From NCBI RefSeq assembly GCF_000003605.2, contig NW_003144111.1, positions 1-64,000 on the forward strand: a stretch of 64,000 bases of DNA, read 5' to 3'. The stretch is from Saccoglossus kowalevskii. Taxonomy: Eukaryota; Hemichordata; Enteropneusta; Harrimaniidae. The notes beneath the pieces are model-generated. The model worked only from the letters and a program-made list of their open reading frames with translations, made no database searches and had not been told where the DNA came from. Below are positions 1 to 12,180 of this stretch, in pieces (within the stretch, counting starts at the first letter, position 1; every line of letters begins with the position of its first letter). Position numbers and translations under genes: made by a program.

Positions 1-1804
1 AACGTAGTGTTATCATCGTGTTGCTGATGCAATCCTGGTGGTATCGTGTGGTTACTGCTGCGATACACTCACACAAACATAGTGTTATCATCGTGTTGCT
101 GATGCAATCCTGGTGGTATCGTGTGGTTACTGCTGCGATACACTCATACAAACCTAGTGTTATCATCGTGTTGCTGATGCAATCCTGGTGGTATCATGGG
201 ATTACTGCTGCGATACACTCATACAAACCTAGTGTTATCATCGCGTTGCTGATGCAATCCTGGTGGTATCGTGTGGTTACTGCTGCGATACACTCATACA
301 AACCTAGTGTTATCATCGTGTTGCTGATGCAATCCTGGTGTTATCGTGGGATTACTGCTGCGATACACTCATACAAACCTAGTGTTATCATCGTGTAGCT
401 GATGCAATCCTGGTGGTATCGTGTGGTTACTGCTGCGATACACTCATACAAACCTAGTGTTATAATCGTGTAGCTGATGCAATCCTGGTGGTATCGTGTG
501 GTTACTGCTGCGATACACTCATACAAACCTAGTGTTATAATCGTGTTGCTGATGCAATCCTGATGGTATCGTGTGGTTACTGCTGCGATACACTCATACA
601 AACCTAGTGTTATCATCGTGTTGCTGATGCAATCCTCGTGGTATCGTGTGGTTACTGCTGCGATACACTCATACAAACCTAGTATTATCATCGTGTTGCT
701 GATGCAATCCTGGTGGTATCGTGGGATTACTGCTGCGATACACTCATACAAACCTAGTGTTATCATCGTGTTGCTGATGCAATCCTGGTGGTATCGTGGG
801 ATTACTGCTGCGATACACTCATACAAACCGAGTGTTATCATCGTGTTACTGATGCAATCCTGGTGGTATCGTGGGATTGCTGCTGCGATACACTCATACA
901 AACCTAGTGTTATCATCGTGTTGCTGATGCAATCCTAGTGGTATCGTGGGATTACTGCTGCGATACACTCATACAAACCTAGTGTTATCATCGTGTTGCT
1001 GATGCAATCCAAGTGGTATCGTGGGATTACTGCTGCGATACACTCATACAAACCTAGTGTTATCATCGTGTTGCTGATGCAATCCTGGTGGTATCGTGTG
1101 GTTACTGCTGCGATACACTCATACAAACCTAGTGTTATCATCGTGTTGCTGATGCAATCCTGGTGGTATCGTGTGGTTACTGCTGCGATACACTCATACA
1201 AACCTAGTGTTATCATCGTGTTGCTGATGCAATCCTAGTGGTATCGTGGGATTACTGCTGCGATTCACTCATACAAACCTAGTGTTATCATCGTGTTGCT
1301 GATGCATTCCTGGTGGTATCGTGTGGTTACTGCTGCGATACACTCATACAAACCTAGTGTTATCATCGTGTTGCTGATGCAATCCTGGTGGTATCGTGTG
1401 GTTACTGCTGCGATACACTCATACAAACCTAGTGTTATCATCGTGTTGCTGATGCAATCCTGGTGGTATCGTGTGGTTACTGCTGCGATACACTCATACA
1501 AACCTAGTGTTATCATCGTGTTGCTGATGCAATCCTGGTGGTATCGTGTTGTTACTGCTGCGATACACTCATACAAACCTAGTGTTATCATCGTGTAGCT
1601 GATGCAATCCTAGTGGTATCGTGTGGTTACTGCTGCGATACACTCATACAAACCTAGTGTTATCATCGTGTAGCTGATGCAATCCTGGTGGTATCATGTG
1701 GTTACTGCTGCGATACACTCATACAAACCTAGTGTTATCATCGTGTAGCTGATGCAATCCTAGTGGTATCGTGTGGTTACTGCTGCGATACACTCATACA
1801 AACA
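1..1804 (+). repeat. Mixed V/G monomer stretch
   Basis: About 24 monomers of both subfamilies without an obvious short HOR. Fingerprint variants are GTTATAATC (about 460-545), a GATGG for GGTGG change at 561, CCTCGTGG near 635, CCTAGTATTATC near 680, CCAAGTGG near 1010 and GATGCATTCC at 1301. The part from about 470 to 770 reappears at 20,869-21,169. The part from about 835 to 1,450 resembles 6,845-7,460. D monomers appear at about 1,590, 1,660-1,690 (single TAG) and 1,740, near the right edge. No gene is present; the long open frames are by-products of the repeat. Confidence 0.85.
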
Positions 1805-2404
1805 TAGTGTTATCATCGTGTTGCTGATGCAATCCTTGTGGTATCGTGGGATTACTGCTGCGATACACTCATACAAACCTACTGTTATCATCGTGTTGCT
1901 GATGCAATCCTAGTGATATCGTGGGATTACTGCTGCGATACACTCATATAAACCTAGTGTTATCATCGTGTTGCTGATGCAATCCTGGTGGTATCGTGGG
2001 ATTACTGCTGCGATACACTCATACAAACCTAGTGTTATCATCGTGTTACTGATGCAATCCTGGTGGTATCGTGGGATTGCTGCTGCGATACAGTCATACA
2101 AACCTAGTGTTATCATCGTGTTGCTGATGCAATCCTTGTGGTATCGTGGGATTACTGCTGCGATACACTCATACAAACCTACTGTTATCATCGTGTTGCT
2201 GATGCAATCCTAGTGATATCGTGGGATTACTGCTGCGATACACTCATATAAACCTAGTGTTATCATCGTGTTGCTGATGCAATCCTGGTGGTATCGTGGG
2301 ATTACTGCTGCGATACACTCATACAAACCTAGTGTTATCATCGTGTTACTGATGCAATCCTGGTGGTATCGTGGGATTGCTGCTGCGATACAGTCATACA
2401 AACC
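1805..2404 (+). repeat. Perfect 300-bp (4-monomer) tandem duplication
   Basis: 1,805-2,104 and 2,105-2,404 read identically by eye. Each unit has four G-type monomers marked in order by CCTTGTGG, CCTACTGTTATC, CTAGTGATATC with CATATAAACC, and GTTACTGATG with GATTGCTGCTG and ACAGTCATAC. A third, slightly different copy occurs once at about 6,618-6,917; it has CATACAAACC and ACACTCATAC in place of the last private variants. The lack of differences between the tandem copies indicates a recent unequal exchange or conversion. Confidence 0.93.
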
Positions 2405-4301
2405 TAGTGTTATCATCGTGTTGCTGATGCAATCCTAGTGGTATCATGGGATTACTGCTGCGATACACTCATACAAACCTAGTGTTATCATCGTGTTGCT
2501 GATGCAATCCTAGTGGTATTGTGAGGATTACTGCTGCGATACACTCATACAAACCTAGTGTTATCATCGTGTTGCTGATCCAATCCTAGTGGTATCATGG
2601 GATTACTGCTGCGATACACTCATACAAATCTAGTGTTATCATCGTGTTGCTGATGCAATCCTGGTGGTATCGTGTGGTTACTGCTGCGATACACTCATAC
2701 AAACCTAGTGTTATCATCGTGTTGCTGATGCAATCCTGGTGGTCCTGGTGGTATCGTGTGGTTACTGATGCGATACACTCATACAAACCTAGTGTTAGCA
2801 TCGTGTTGCTGATGCAATCCTGGTGGTATCGTGTGGTTACTGCTGCGATACACTCATACAAACCTAGTGTTATCATCGTGTTGCTGATGCAATCCTGGTG
2901 GTATCGTGGGATTACTGCTGCGATACACTCATACAAACCTAGTGTTATCATCGTGTAGCTGATGCAATCCTGGTGGTATCGTGTGGTTACTGCTGCGATA
3001 CACTCATACAAACCTAGTGTTATCATCGTGTTGCTGATGCAATCCTGGTGGTATCGTGTGGTTACTGCTGCGATACACTCATACAAACCTAGTGTTATCA
3101 TCGTGTTGCTGATGCAATCCTGGTGGTATCGTGTGGTTACTGCTGCGATACACTCATACAAACCTAGTGTTATCATCGTGTTGCTGATGCAATCCTGGTG
3201 GTATCATGTGGTTACTGCTGCGATACACTCATACAAACCTAGTGTTATCATCGTGTTGCTGATGCAATCCTGGTGGTATCGTGTGGTTACTGCTGCGATA
3301 CACTCATACAAACCTAGTGTTATCATCGTGTTGCTGATGCAATCCTGGTGGTATCGTGTGGTTACTGCTGCGATACACTCATACAAATCTAGTGTTATCA
3401 TCGTGTTGCTGATGCAATCCTGGTGGTATCGTGTGGTTACTGCTGCGATACACTCATACAAACCAAGTGTTATCATCGTGTTGTTGATGCAATCCTGGTG
3501 GTATCGTGTGGTTACTGCTGCGATACGCTCATACAAACCTAGTGTTATCATCGTGTTGCTGATGCAATCCTGGTGGTATCGTGTGGTTACTGCTGCGATA
3601 CACTCATACAAACCTTGTGTTATCATCGTGTTGCTGATGCAATCCTGGTGGTATCGTGTGGTTACTGCTGCGATACACTCATACAAACCTAGTGTTATCA
3701 TCGTATTGCTGATGCAATCCTGGTGGTATCGTGGGATTACTGCTGCGATACACTCATACAAACCTAGTGTTATCATCAAATTGCTGATGCAATCCTGGTG
3801 GTATCGTGGGATTACTGCTGCGATACACTCATACAAACCTAGTGTTATCATCGTGTTGCTGATGCAATCCTGGTGGTATTGTGGGATTACTGCTGCGATG
3901 CACTCATACAAACCTAGTGTTATCATCGTATTGCTGATGCAATCCTGGTGGTATCGTGTGGTTACTGCTGCGATACACTCATACAAACCTAGTGTTATCA
4001 TCGTGTAGCTGATGCAATCCTAGTGGTATCGTGTGGTTACTGCTGCAATACACTCATACAAACCTAGTGTTATCATCGTGTTGCTGATGCAATCCTGGTG
4101 GTATCGTGTGGTTACTGCTGCGATACACTCATACAAACCTAGTGTTATCATCGTGTTGCTGATGCAATCCTGGTGGTATCGTGGGATTACTGCTGCGATA
4201 CACTCATACAAACCTAGTGTTATCATCGTGTAGCTGATGCAATCCTGGTGGTATCGTGTGGTTACTGCTGCGATACACTCATACAAACCTAGTGTTATCA
4301 T
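2405..4301 (+). repeat. Satellite block with 9-bp duplication, long V run and ATCAAATTG marker
   Basis: The block starts with G-type copies, including one with an extra base in GTGAGGATTA near 2,524. It then has the 9-bp internal duplication at 2,734-2,751, a TTACTGATGC monomer with GTTAGC, and after a TAGCTG monomer (about 2,955) a run of mostly V monomers to about 3,710. The end carries ATCATCAAATTG (about 3,775), TATTGTGGG and a D monomer with GCAATAC. The right end recurs at 20,340-20,940, 27,915-28,260 and 41,575-42,170. The 41-kb copy also has the 9-bp duplication but lacks nine monomers of the V run. Confidence 0.85.
2734..2751 (+). repeat. 9-bp tandem duplication inside a monomer (copy 1)
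   Basis: TCCTGGTGG is present twice in a row, at 2,734-2,742 and 2,743-2,751, so this monomer is 84 bp long. The same event is seen at 41,280-41,297 with the same downstream neighbours (TTACTGATGC, then GTTAGC). It keeps the reading phase because 9 is a multiple of 3. Confidence 0.95.
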
Positions 4302-5810
4302 CGTGTAGCTGATGCAATCTTAGTGGTATCGTGGGATTACTGCTGCGATACACTCATACAAACCTAGTGTTATCATCGAGTTGCTGATGCAATCCTGGTG
4401 GTATCGTGGGATTACTGCTGCGATACACTCATACAAACCTAGTGTTATCATCGTGTTGCTGATTCAATCCTAGTGGTATCGTGGGATTACTGCTGTGATA
4501 CACTCATACAAACCTAGTGTTATCATCGTGTTGCTGATGCAATCCTGGTGGTATCATGGGATTACTGCTGCGATACACACATACAAACCTAGTGTTATCA
4601 TCGTATTGCTGATGCAATCCTAGTGGTATCGTGGGATTACTGCTGCGATACACTCATACAAACCTAGTGTTATCATCGTGTAGCTGATGCAATCCTGGTG
4701 GTATCGTGTGGTTACTGCTGCGATACACTCATACAAACCTAGTGTTATCATCGTGTAGCTGATGCAATCCTAGTGGTATCGTGCGGTTACTGCTGCGATA
4801 CACTCATACAAACCTAGTGTTATCATTGTGTAGCTGATGCAATCCTGGTGGTATCATGTGGTTACTGCTGCGATACACTCATACAAACCTAGTGTTATCA
4901 TCGTGTAGCTGAAGCAATCCTAGTGGTATCGTGTGGTTACTGCTGCGATACACTCATACAAACCTAGTGTTATCATCGTGTTGCTGATGCAATCCTGGTG
5001 GTATCGTGGGATTACTGCTGCGATACACTCATACAAACCTAGTGTTATCATCGTGTTGCTGATGCAATCCTGGTGGTATCGTGGGATTACTGCTGCGATA
5101 CACTCATACAAACCTAGTGTTATCATCGTGTTGCTGATGCAATCCTGGTGGTATCGTGGGATTACTGCTGCGATACACTCATACAAACCTAGTGTTATCA
5201 TCGTGTAGCTGATGCAATCCTAGTGGTATCGTGTGGTTACTGCTGCGATACACTCATACAAACCTAGTGTTATCATCGTGTTGCTGATGCAATCCTGGTG
5301 GTATCGTGGGATTACTGCTGCGATACACTCATACAAACCTAGTGTTATCATCGTGTTGCTGATGCAATCCTGGTGGTATCGTGGGATTACTGCTGCGATA
5401 CACTCATACAAACCTAGTGTTATCATCGTGTTGCTGATGCAATCCTGGTGGTATCGTGGGATTACTGCTGCGATACACTCATACAAACCTAGTGTTATCA
5501 TCGTGTTGCTGATGCAATCCTGGTGGTATCGTGGGATTACTGCTGCGATACACTCATACAAACCTAGTGTTATCATCGTGTTGCTGATGCAATCCTGGTG
5601 GTATCGTGGGATTACTGCTGTGATACACTCATACAAACCTAGTGTTATCATCGTGTTGCTGATGCAATCCTAGTGGTATCGTGGGATTACTGCTGCGATA
5701 CACTCATACAAACCTAGTGTTATCATCGTGTTGCTGATGCAATCCTAGTGGTATCGTGGGATTACTGCTGCGATACACTCATACAAACCTAGTGTTATCA
5801 TCGTGTTGCT
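4302..5810 (+). repeat. TAG-rich stretch followed by homogeneous G-type run
   Basis: 4,302-4,920 contains several monomers with GTAGCTG and/or CTAGTGG and private variants such as GATTCAATCC, TCGTGCGGTT and GCTGAAGCAATCC (4,909-4,920). From about 4,980 to 5,810 almost every monomer is G type, with only two V-type D monomers near 4,920 and 5,220. The stretch matches 21,466-22,840 at a constant offset of 17,164 bp, including the GAAGCAATCC marker at 22,075. The G runs differ in monomer number between the two copies. Confidence 0.86.
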
Positions 5811-7440
5811 GATGCAATCCTGGTGGTATCGTGTGGTTACTGCTGCGATACACTCATACAAACCTAGTGTTATCATCGTGTTGCTGATGCAATCCTGGTG
5901 GTATCGTGTGGATTACTGCTGCGATACACTCATACAAACCTAGTGTTATCATCGTGTTGCTGATGCAATCCTGGTGGTATCGTGGGATTACTGCTGCGAT
6001 ACACTCATACAAACCTAGTGTTATCATCGTGTAGCTGATGCAATCCTGGTGGTATCGTGTGGTTACTGCTGCGATACACTCATACAAACCTAGTGTTATC
6101 ATCGTGTTGCTGATGCAATCCTGGTGGTATCGTGTGGTTACTGCTGTGATACACTCATACAAACCTAGTGTTAGCATCGTGTTGCTGATGCAATCCTGGT
6201 AGTATCCTGTGGTTACTGCTGCGATACACTCATACAAACCTAGTGTTATCATCGTGTTGCTGATGCAATCCTGGTGGTATCGTGTGGTTACTGCTGCTAT
6301 ACACTCATACAAACCTAGTGTTATCATCGTGTTGCTGATGCAATCCTGGTGGTATCATGTGGTTACTGCTGCGATACACTCATACAAACCTAGTGTTATC
6401 ATCGTGTTGCTGATGCAATCCTGGTGGTATCGTGTGGTTACTGCTGCGATACACTCATACAAATCTAGTGTTATCATCGTGTTGCTGATGCAATATTGGT
6501 GGTATCGTGTGGTTACTGCTGCGATACACTCATACAAACCTAGTGTTATCATCGTGTTGCTGATGCAATCCTGGTGGTATCATGTGGTTACTGCTGCGAT
6601 ACACTCATACAAACCTAGTGTTATCATCGTGTTGCTGATGCAATCCTTGTGGTATCGTGGGATTACTGCTGCAATACACTCATACAAACCTACTGTTATC
6701 ATCGTGTTGCTGATGCAATCCTAGTGATATCGTGGGATTACTGCTGCGATACACTCATACAAACCTAGTGTTATCATCGTGTTGCTGATGCAATCCTGGT
6801 GGTATCGTGGGATTACTGCTGCGATACACTCATACAAACCTAGTGTTATCATCGTGTTACTGATGCAATCCTGGTGGTATCGTGGGATTGCTGCTGCGAT
6901 ACACTCATACAAACCTAGTGTTATCATCGTGTTGCTGATGCAATCCTAGTGGTATCGTGGGATTACTGCTGCGATACACTCATACAAACCTAGTGTTATC
7001 ATCGTGTTGCTGATGCAATCCTAGTGGTATCGTGGGATTACTGCTGCGATACACTCATACAAACCTAGTGTTATCATCGTGTTGCTGATGCAATCCTGGT
7101 GGTATCGTGTGGTTACTGCTGCGATACACTCATACAAACCTAGTGTTATCATCGTGTTGCTGATGCAATCCTGGTGGTATCGTGTGGTTACTGCTGCGAT
7201 ACACTCATACAAACCTAGTGTTATCATCGTGTTGCTGATGCAATCCTAGTGGTATCATGGGATTACTGCTGCGATACACTCATACAAACCTAGTGTTATC
7301 ATCGTGTTGCTGATGCATTCCTGGTGGTATCGTGTGGTTACTGCTGCGATACACTCATACAAACCTAGTGTTATCATCGTGTTGCTGATGCAATCCTGGT
7401 GGTATCGTGTGGTTACTGCTGCGATACACTCATACAAACC
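5811..7440 (+). repeat. Mixed V/G stretch with a copy of the 4-mer unit
   Basis: V monomers with scattered variants (GTTAGC, GGTAGTATCC near 6,200, GCTATACAC near 6,297, AATATTGG near 6,492) lead into the 4-mer unit at 6,618-6,917. After this come CTAGTGG G copies and a GATGCATTCC monomer at 7,312. A 1-bp insertion in GTGTGGATTAC near 5,910 moves the phase by one. The part from about 6,845 onward is collinear with 835-1,450 and partly with 60,100-60,600. Confidence 0.82.
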
Positions 7441-8520
7441 TAGTGTTATCATCGTGTTGCTGATGCAATCCTGGTGGTATCATGTGGTTACTGATGCGAT
7501 ACACTCATACAAACCTAGTGCTAGCATCGTGTTGCTGATGCAATCCTGGTGGTATCGTGTGGTTACTGCTGCGATACACTCATACAAACCTAGTGTTATC
7601 ATCGTGTTGCTGATGCAATCCTGGTGGTATCGTGGGATTACTGCTGCGATACACTCATACAAACCTAGTGTTATCATCGTGTAGCTGATGCAATCCTGGT
7701 GGTATCGTGTGGTTACTGCTGCGATACACTCATACAAACCTAGTGTTATCATCGTGTTGCTGATGCAATCCTGGTGGTATCGTGTGGTTACTGCTGCGAT
7801 ACACTCATACAAACCTAGTGTTAGCATCGTGTTGCTGATGCAATCCTGGTGGTATCGTGTGGTTACTGCTGCGATACACTCATACAAACCTAGTGTTATC
7901 ATCGTGTTGCTGATGCAATCCTGGTGGTATCGTGTGGTTACTGCTGTGATACACTCATACAAACCTAGTGTTATCATCGTGTTGCTGATGCAATCCTGGT
8001 GGTATCGTGTAGTTACTGCTGCGATACACTCATACAAACCTAGTGTTATCATCGTGTTGCTGATGCAATCCTGGTGGTATCGTGTGGTTACTGCTGCGAT
8101 ACACTCATACAAATCTAGTGTTATCATCGTGTTGCTGATGCAATCCTGGTGGTATCGTGTGGTTACTGCTGCGATACACTCATACAAACCAAGTGTTATC
8201 ATCGTGTTGCTGATGCAATCCTGGTGGTATCGTGTGGTTACTGCTGCGATACACTCATACAAACCTAGTGTTATCATCGTGTTGCTGATGCAATCCTGGT
8301 GGTATCGTGTGGTTACTGCTGCGATACACTCATACAAACCTAGTGTTATCATCGTATTGCTGATGCAATCCTGGTGGTATCGTGGGATTACTCCTGCGAT
8401 ACACTCATACAAACCTAGTGTTATCATCGTATTGCTGATGCAATCCTGGTGGTATCGTGGGATTACTGCTGCGATACACTCATACAAACCTAGTGTTATC
8501 ATCGTGTTGCTGATGCAATC
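7441..8520 (+). repeat. Block A, copy 1 (about 14 monomers)
   Basis: 7,441-8,520 corresponds base by base to 11,041-12,120 at an offset of exactly 3,600 bp (48 monomers). Shared markers are TTACTGATGC, a TAGCTG monomer at about 7,682, GTTAGC near 7,820, CGTGTAGTTACTG (8,011), ACAAATCTAG (8,113) and CCAAGTG (about 8,188). Differences are few, for example GCTAGC here against GTTAGC there near 7,520, and TTACTCCTG here against TTACTGCTG at 8,390. A third copy lies at about 34,160-35,115 with one extra V monomer. Confidence 0.9.
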
Positions 8521-9072
8521 CTGGTGGTATTGTGGGATTACTGCTGCGATACACTCATACAAACCTAGTGTTATCATCGTATTGCTGATGCAATCCTGGT
8601 GGTATCGTGTGGTTACTGCTGCGATACACTCATACAAACCTAGTGTTATCATCGTGTAGCTGATGCAATCCTAGTGGTATCGTGTGGTTACTGCTGCGAT
8701 ACACTCATACAAACCTAGTGTTATCATCGTATTGCTGATGCAATCCTGGTGGTATCGTGGGATTACTCCTGCGATACACTCATACAAACCTAGTGTTATC
8801 ATCGTATTGCTGATGCAATCCTGGTGGTATCGTGGGATTACTGCTGCGATACACTCATACAAACCTAGTGTTATCATCGTGTTGCTGATGCAATCCTGGT
8901 GGTATTGTGGGATTACTGCTGCGATACACTCATACAAACCTAGTGTTATCATCGTATTGCTGATGCAATCCTGGTGGTATCGTGTGGTTACTGCTGCGAT
9001 ACACTCATACAAACCTAGTGTTATCATCGTGTAGCTGATGCAATCCTAGTGGTATCGTGTGGTTACTGCTGC
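8299..9072 (+). repeat. 375-bp (5-monomer) tandem duplication
   Basis: 8,299-8,697 and 8,674-9,072 match without a difference by eye at an offset of 375 bp. The repeated group is GTATTG with TTACTCCTG, GTATTG G type, G type with TATTGTGGG, GTATTG V type and a D monomer. The first mismatches are GG/AG at 8,298 versus 8,673 and GCGAT/GCAAT at 8,698 versus 9,073. The related block at 34,850-35,115 has this group once, so the duplication is local. Confidence 0.93.
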
Positions 9073-10755
9073 AATACACTCATACAAACCTAGTGTTATC
9101 ATCGTGTTGCTGATGCAATCCTAGTGGTATCGTGTGGTTACTGCTGCGATACACTCATACAAACCTAGTGTTATCATCGTGTTGCTGATGCAATCCTAGT
9201 GGTATCGTGTGGTTACTGCTGCGATACACTCATACAAACCTAGTGTTATCATCGTGTTGCTGATGCAATCCTGGTGGTATCGTGTGGTTACTGCTGCGAT
9301 ACACTCATACAAACCAAGTGTTATCATCGTGTTGCTGATGCAATCCTGGTGGTATCGTGTGGTTACTGCTGCGATACACTCATACAAACCTAGTGTTATC
9401 ATCGTGTTGCTGATGCAATCCTGGTGGTATCGTGTGGTTACTGCTGCGATACACTCATACAAACCTAGTGTTATCATCGTGTAGCTGATGCAATCCTAGT
9501 GGTATCGTGTGGTTACTGCTGCGATACACTCATACAAACCTAGTGTTATCATCGTGTTGCTGATGCAATCCTAGTGGTATCGTGTGGTTACTGCTGCGAT
9601 ACACTCATACAAACCTAGTGTTATCATCGTGTTGCTGATGCAATCCTAGTGGTATCGTGTGGTTACTGCTGCGATACACTCATACAAACCTAGTGTTATC
9701 ATCGTGTTGCTGATGCAATCCTGGTGGTATCGTGTGGTTACTGCTGCGATACACTCATACAAACCTAGTGTTATCATCGTGTAGCTGATGCAATCCTAGT
9801 GGTATCGTGTGGTTACTGCTGCGATACACTCGTACAAACCTAGTGTTATCATCGTGTTGCTGATGCAATCCTGGTGGTATCGTGTGGTTACTGCTGCGAT
9901 ACACTCATACAAACCTAGTGTTATCATCGTGTTGCTGATGTAATCCTAGTGGTATCGTGTGGTTACTGCTGCGATACACTCATACAAACCTAGTGTTATC
10001 ATCGTGTTGCTGATGCAATCCTAGTGGTATCGTGTGGTTACTGCTGCGATACACTCATACAAACCTAGTGTTATCATCGTGTTGCTGATGCAATCCTAGT
10101 GGTATCGTGTGGTTACTGCTGCGATACACTCATACAAACCTAGTGTTATCATCGTGTTGCTGATGCAATCCTGGTGGTATCGTGTGGTTACTGCTGCGAT
10201 ACACTCATACAAACCTAGTGTTATCATCGTGTAGCTGATGCAATCCTAGTGGTATCGTGGGAATACTGCTGCGATACACTCATACAAACCTAGTGTTATC
10301 ATCGTGTTGCTGATGCAATCCTGGTGGTATCGTGGGATTACTGCTGTGATACACTCATACAAACCTAGTGTTATCATCGTATTGCTAATTCAATCCTAGT
10401 GGTATCGTGGGATTACTGCTGCGATACACTCATACAAACCTAGTGTTATCATCGTGTAGCTGATGCAATCCTGGTGGTATCGTGTGGTTACTGCTGCGAT
10501 ACACTCATACAAACCTAGTGTTATCATCGTGTAGCTGATGCAATCCTAGTGGTATCGTGTGGTTACTGCTGCGATACACTCATACAAACCTAGTGTTATC
10601 ATCGTGTAGCTGATGCAATCCTGGTGGTATCATGTGGTTACTGCTGCAATACACTCATACAAACCTAGTGTTATCATCGTGTAGCTGATGCAATCCTAGT
10701 GGTATCGTGTGGTTACTGCTGCGATACACTCATACAAACCTAGTGTTATCATCGT
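9031..10755 (+). repeat. D-rich module with CTCGTAC monomer
   Basis: Nearly all monomers are V type and about half carry CTAGTGG, several with GTAGCTG as well. The order is D with GCAATAC, CTAG copies, CCAAGTG (9,313), D (9,481), CTAG copies, D with CTCGTAC (9,831), GATGTAATCC (about 9,940), three CTAG or consensus copies, D with GGGAATACTG (about 10,260), GCTGTGATAC, and GTATTGCTAATTC (10,379-10,391). 9,706-10,440 matches 36,916-37,650 at an offset of 27,210 bp. The same module type dominates the right end of the window. Confidence 0.87.
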
Positions 10756-12180
10756 GTTGCTGATGCAATCCTTGTGGTATCGTGGGATTACTGCTGCGAT
10801 ACACTCATACAAACCTAGTGTTAGCATCGTGTTGCTGATGCAATCCTGGTAGTATCGTGTGGTTACTGCTGCGATACACTCATACAAACCTAGTGTTATC
10901 ATCGTGTTGCTGATGCAATACTGGTGGTATCGTGTGGTTACTGCTGCGATACACTCATACAAACCTAGTGTTATCATCGTGTTGCTGATGCAATCCTGGT
11001 GGTATCGTGTGGTTACTGCTGTGATACACTCATACAAACCAAGTGTTATCATCGTGTTGCTGATGCAATCCTGGTGGTATCGTGTGGTTACTGATGCGAT
11101 ACACTCATACAAACCTAGTGTTAGCATCGTGTTGCTGATGCAATCCTGGTGGTATCGTGTGGTTACTGGTGCGATACACTCATACAAACCTAGTGTTATC
11201 ATCGTGTTGCTGATGCAATCCTGGTGGTATCGTGGGATTACTGCTGCGATACACTCATACAAACCTAGTGTTATCATCGTGTAGCTGATGCAATCCTGGT
11301 GGTATCGTGTGGTTACTGCTGCGATACACTCATACAAACCTAGTGTTATCATCGTGTTGCTGATGCAATCCTGGTGGTATCGTGTGGTTACTGCTGCGAT
11401 ACACTCATACAAACCTAGTGTTAGCATCGTGTTGCTGATGCAATCCTGGTGGTATCGTGTGGTTACTGCTGCGATACACTCATACAAACCTAGTGTTATC
11501 ATCGTGTTGCTGATGCAATCCTGGTGGTATCGTGTGGTTACTGCTGCGATACACTCATACAAACCTAGTGTTATCATCGTGTTGCTGATGCAATCCTGGT
11601 GGTATCGTGTAGTTACTGCTGCGATACACTCATACAAACCTAGTGTTATCATCGTGTTGCTGATGCAATCCTGGTGGTATCGTGTGGTTACTGCTGCGAT
11701 ACACTCATACAAATCTAGTGTTATCATCGTGTTGCTGATGCAATCCTGGTGGTATCGTGTGGTTACTGCTGCGATACACTCATACAAACCAAGTGTTATC
11801 ATCGTGTTGCTGATGCAATCCTGGTGGTATCGTGTGGTTACTGCTGCGATACACTCATACAAACCTAGTGTTATCATCGTGTTGCTGATGCAATCCTGGT
11901 GGTATCGTGTGGTTACTGCTGCGATACACTCATACAAACCTAGTGTTATCATCGTATTGCTGATGCAATCCTGGTGGTATCGTGGGATTACTGCTGCGAT
12001 ACACTCATACAAACCTAGTGTTATCATCGTGTTGCTGATGCAATCCTGGTGGTATCGTGGGATTACTGCTGCGATACACTCATACAAACCTAGTGTTATC
12101 ATCGTATTGCTGATGCAATCCTGGTGGTATCGTGTGGTTACTGCTGGGATGCACTCATACAAACCTAGTGTTATCATCGT
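10756..12180 (+). repeat. Block A, copy 2, with flanking V monomers
   Basis: The stretch begins with a CCTTGTGG G-type monomer, followed by V monomers marked by GTTAGC, AATACTGG (about 10,918) and GCTGTGATAC. From 11,041 it is the 3,600-bp-shifted copy of 7,441-8,520, with GTTACTGGTG at about 11,163 as a private change. It diverges near 12,120, where the V monomer with GCTGGGATGC follows. The minus strand is open through almost the whole stretch because no CTAGTGG monomer occurs in it. Confidence 0.88.

Noticed and set aside
2962-4008. Plus-strand 348-codon frame with hydrophobic VIIVLL segments, as a multi-pass membrane protein
   Set aside because: The hydrophobic stretch is simply the translation of GTTATCATCGTGTTGCTG in each monomer. 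Start and stop positions depend on TAG variants and change from block to block.
10696-12177. Longest open frame, 493 codons on the minus strand, as a repeat-protein gene
   Set aside because: It is pure satellite read in the one open minus frame. It ends at the nearest CTAGTGG monomers, is paralleled by an open plus frame, and has no non-repetitive domain, promoter or splice context. The same holds for the long frames at 7,480-8,652, 25,545-26,780 and 37,740-38,945.
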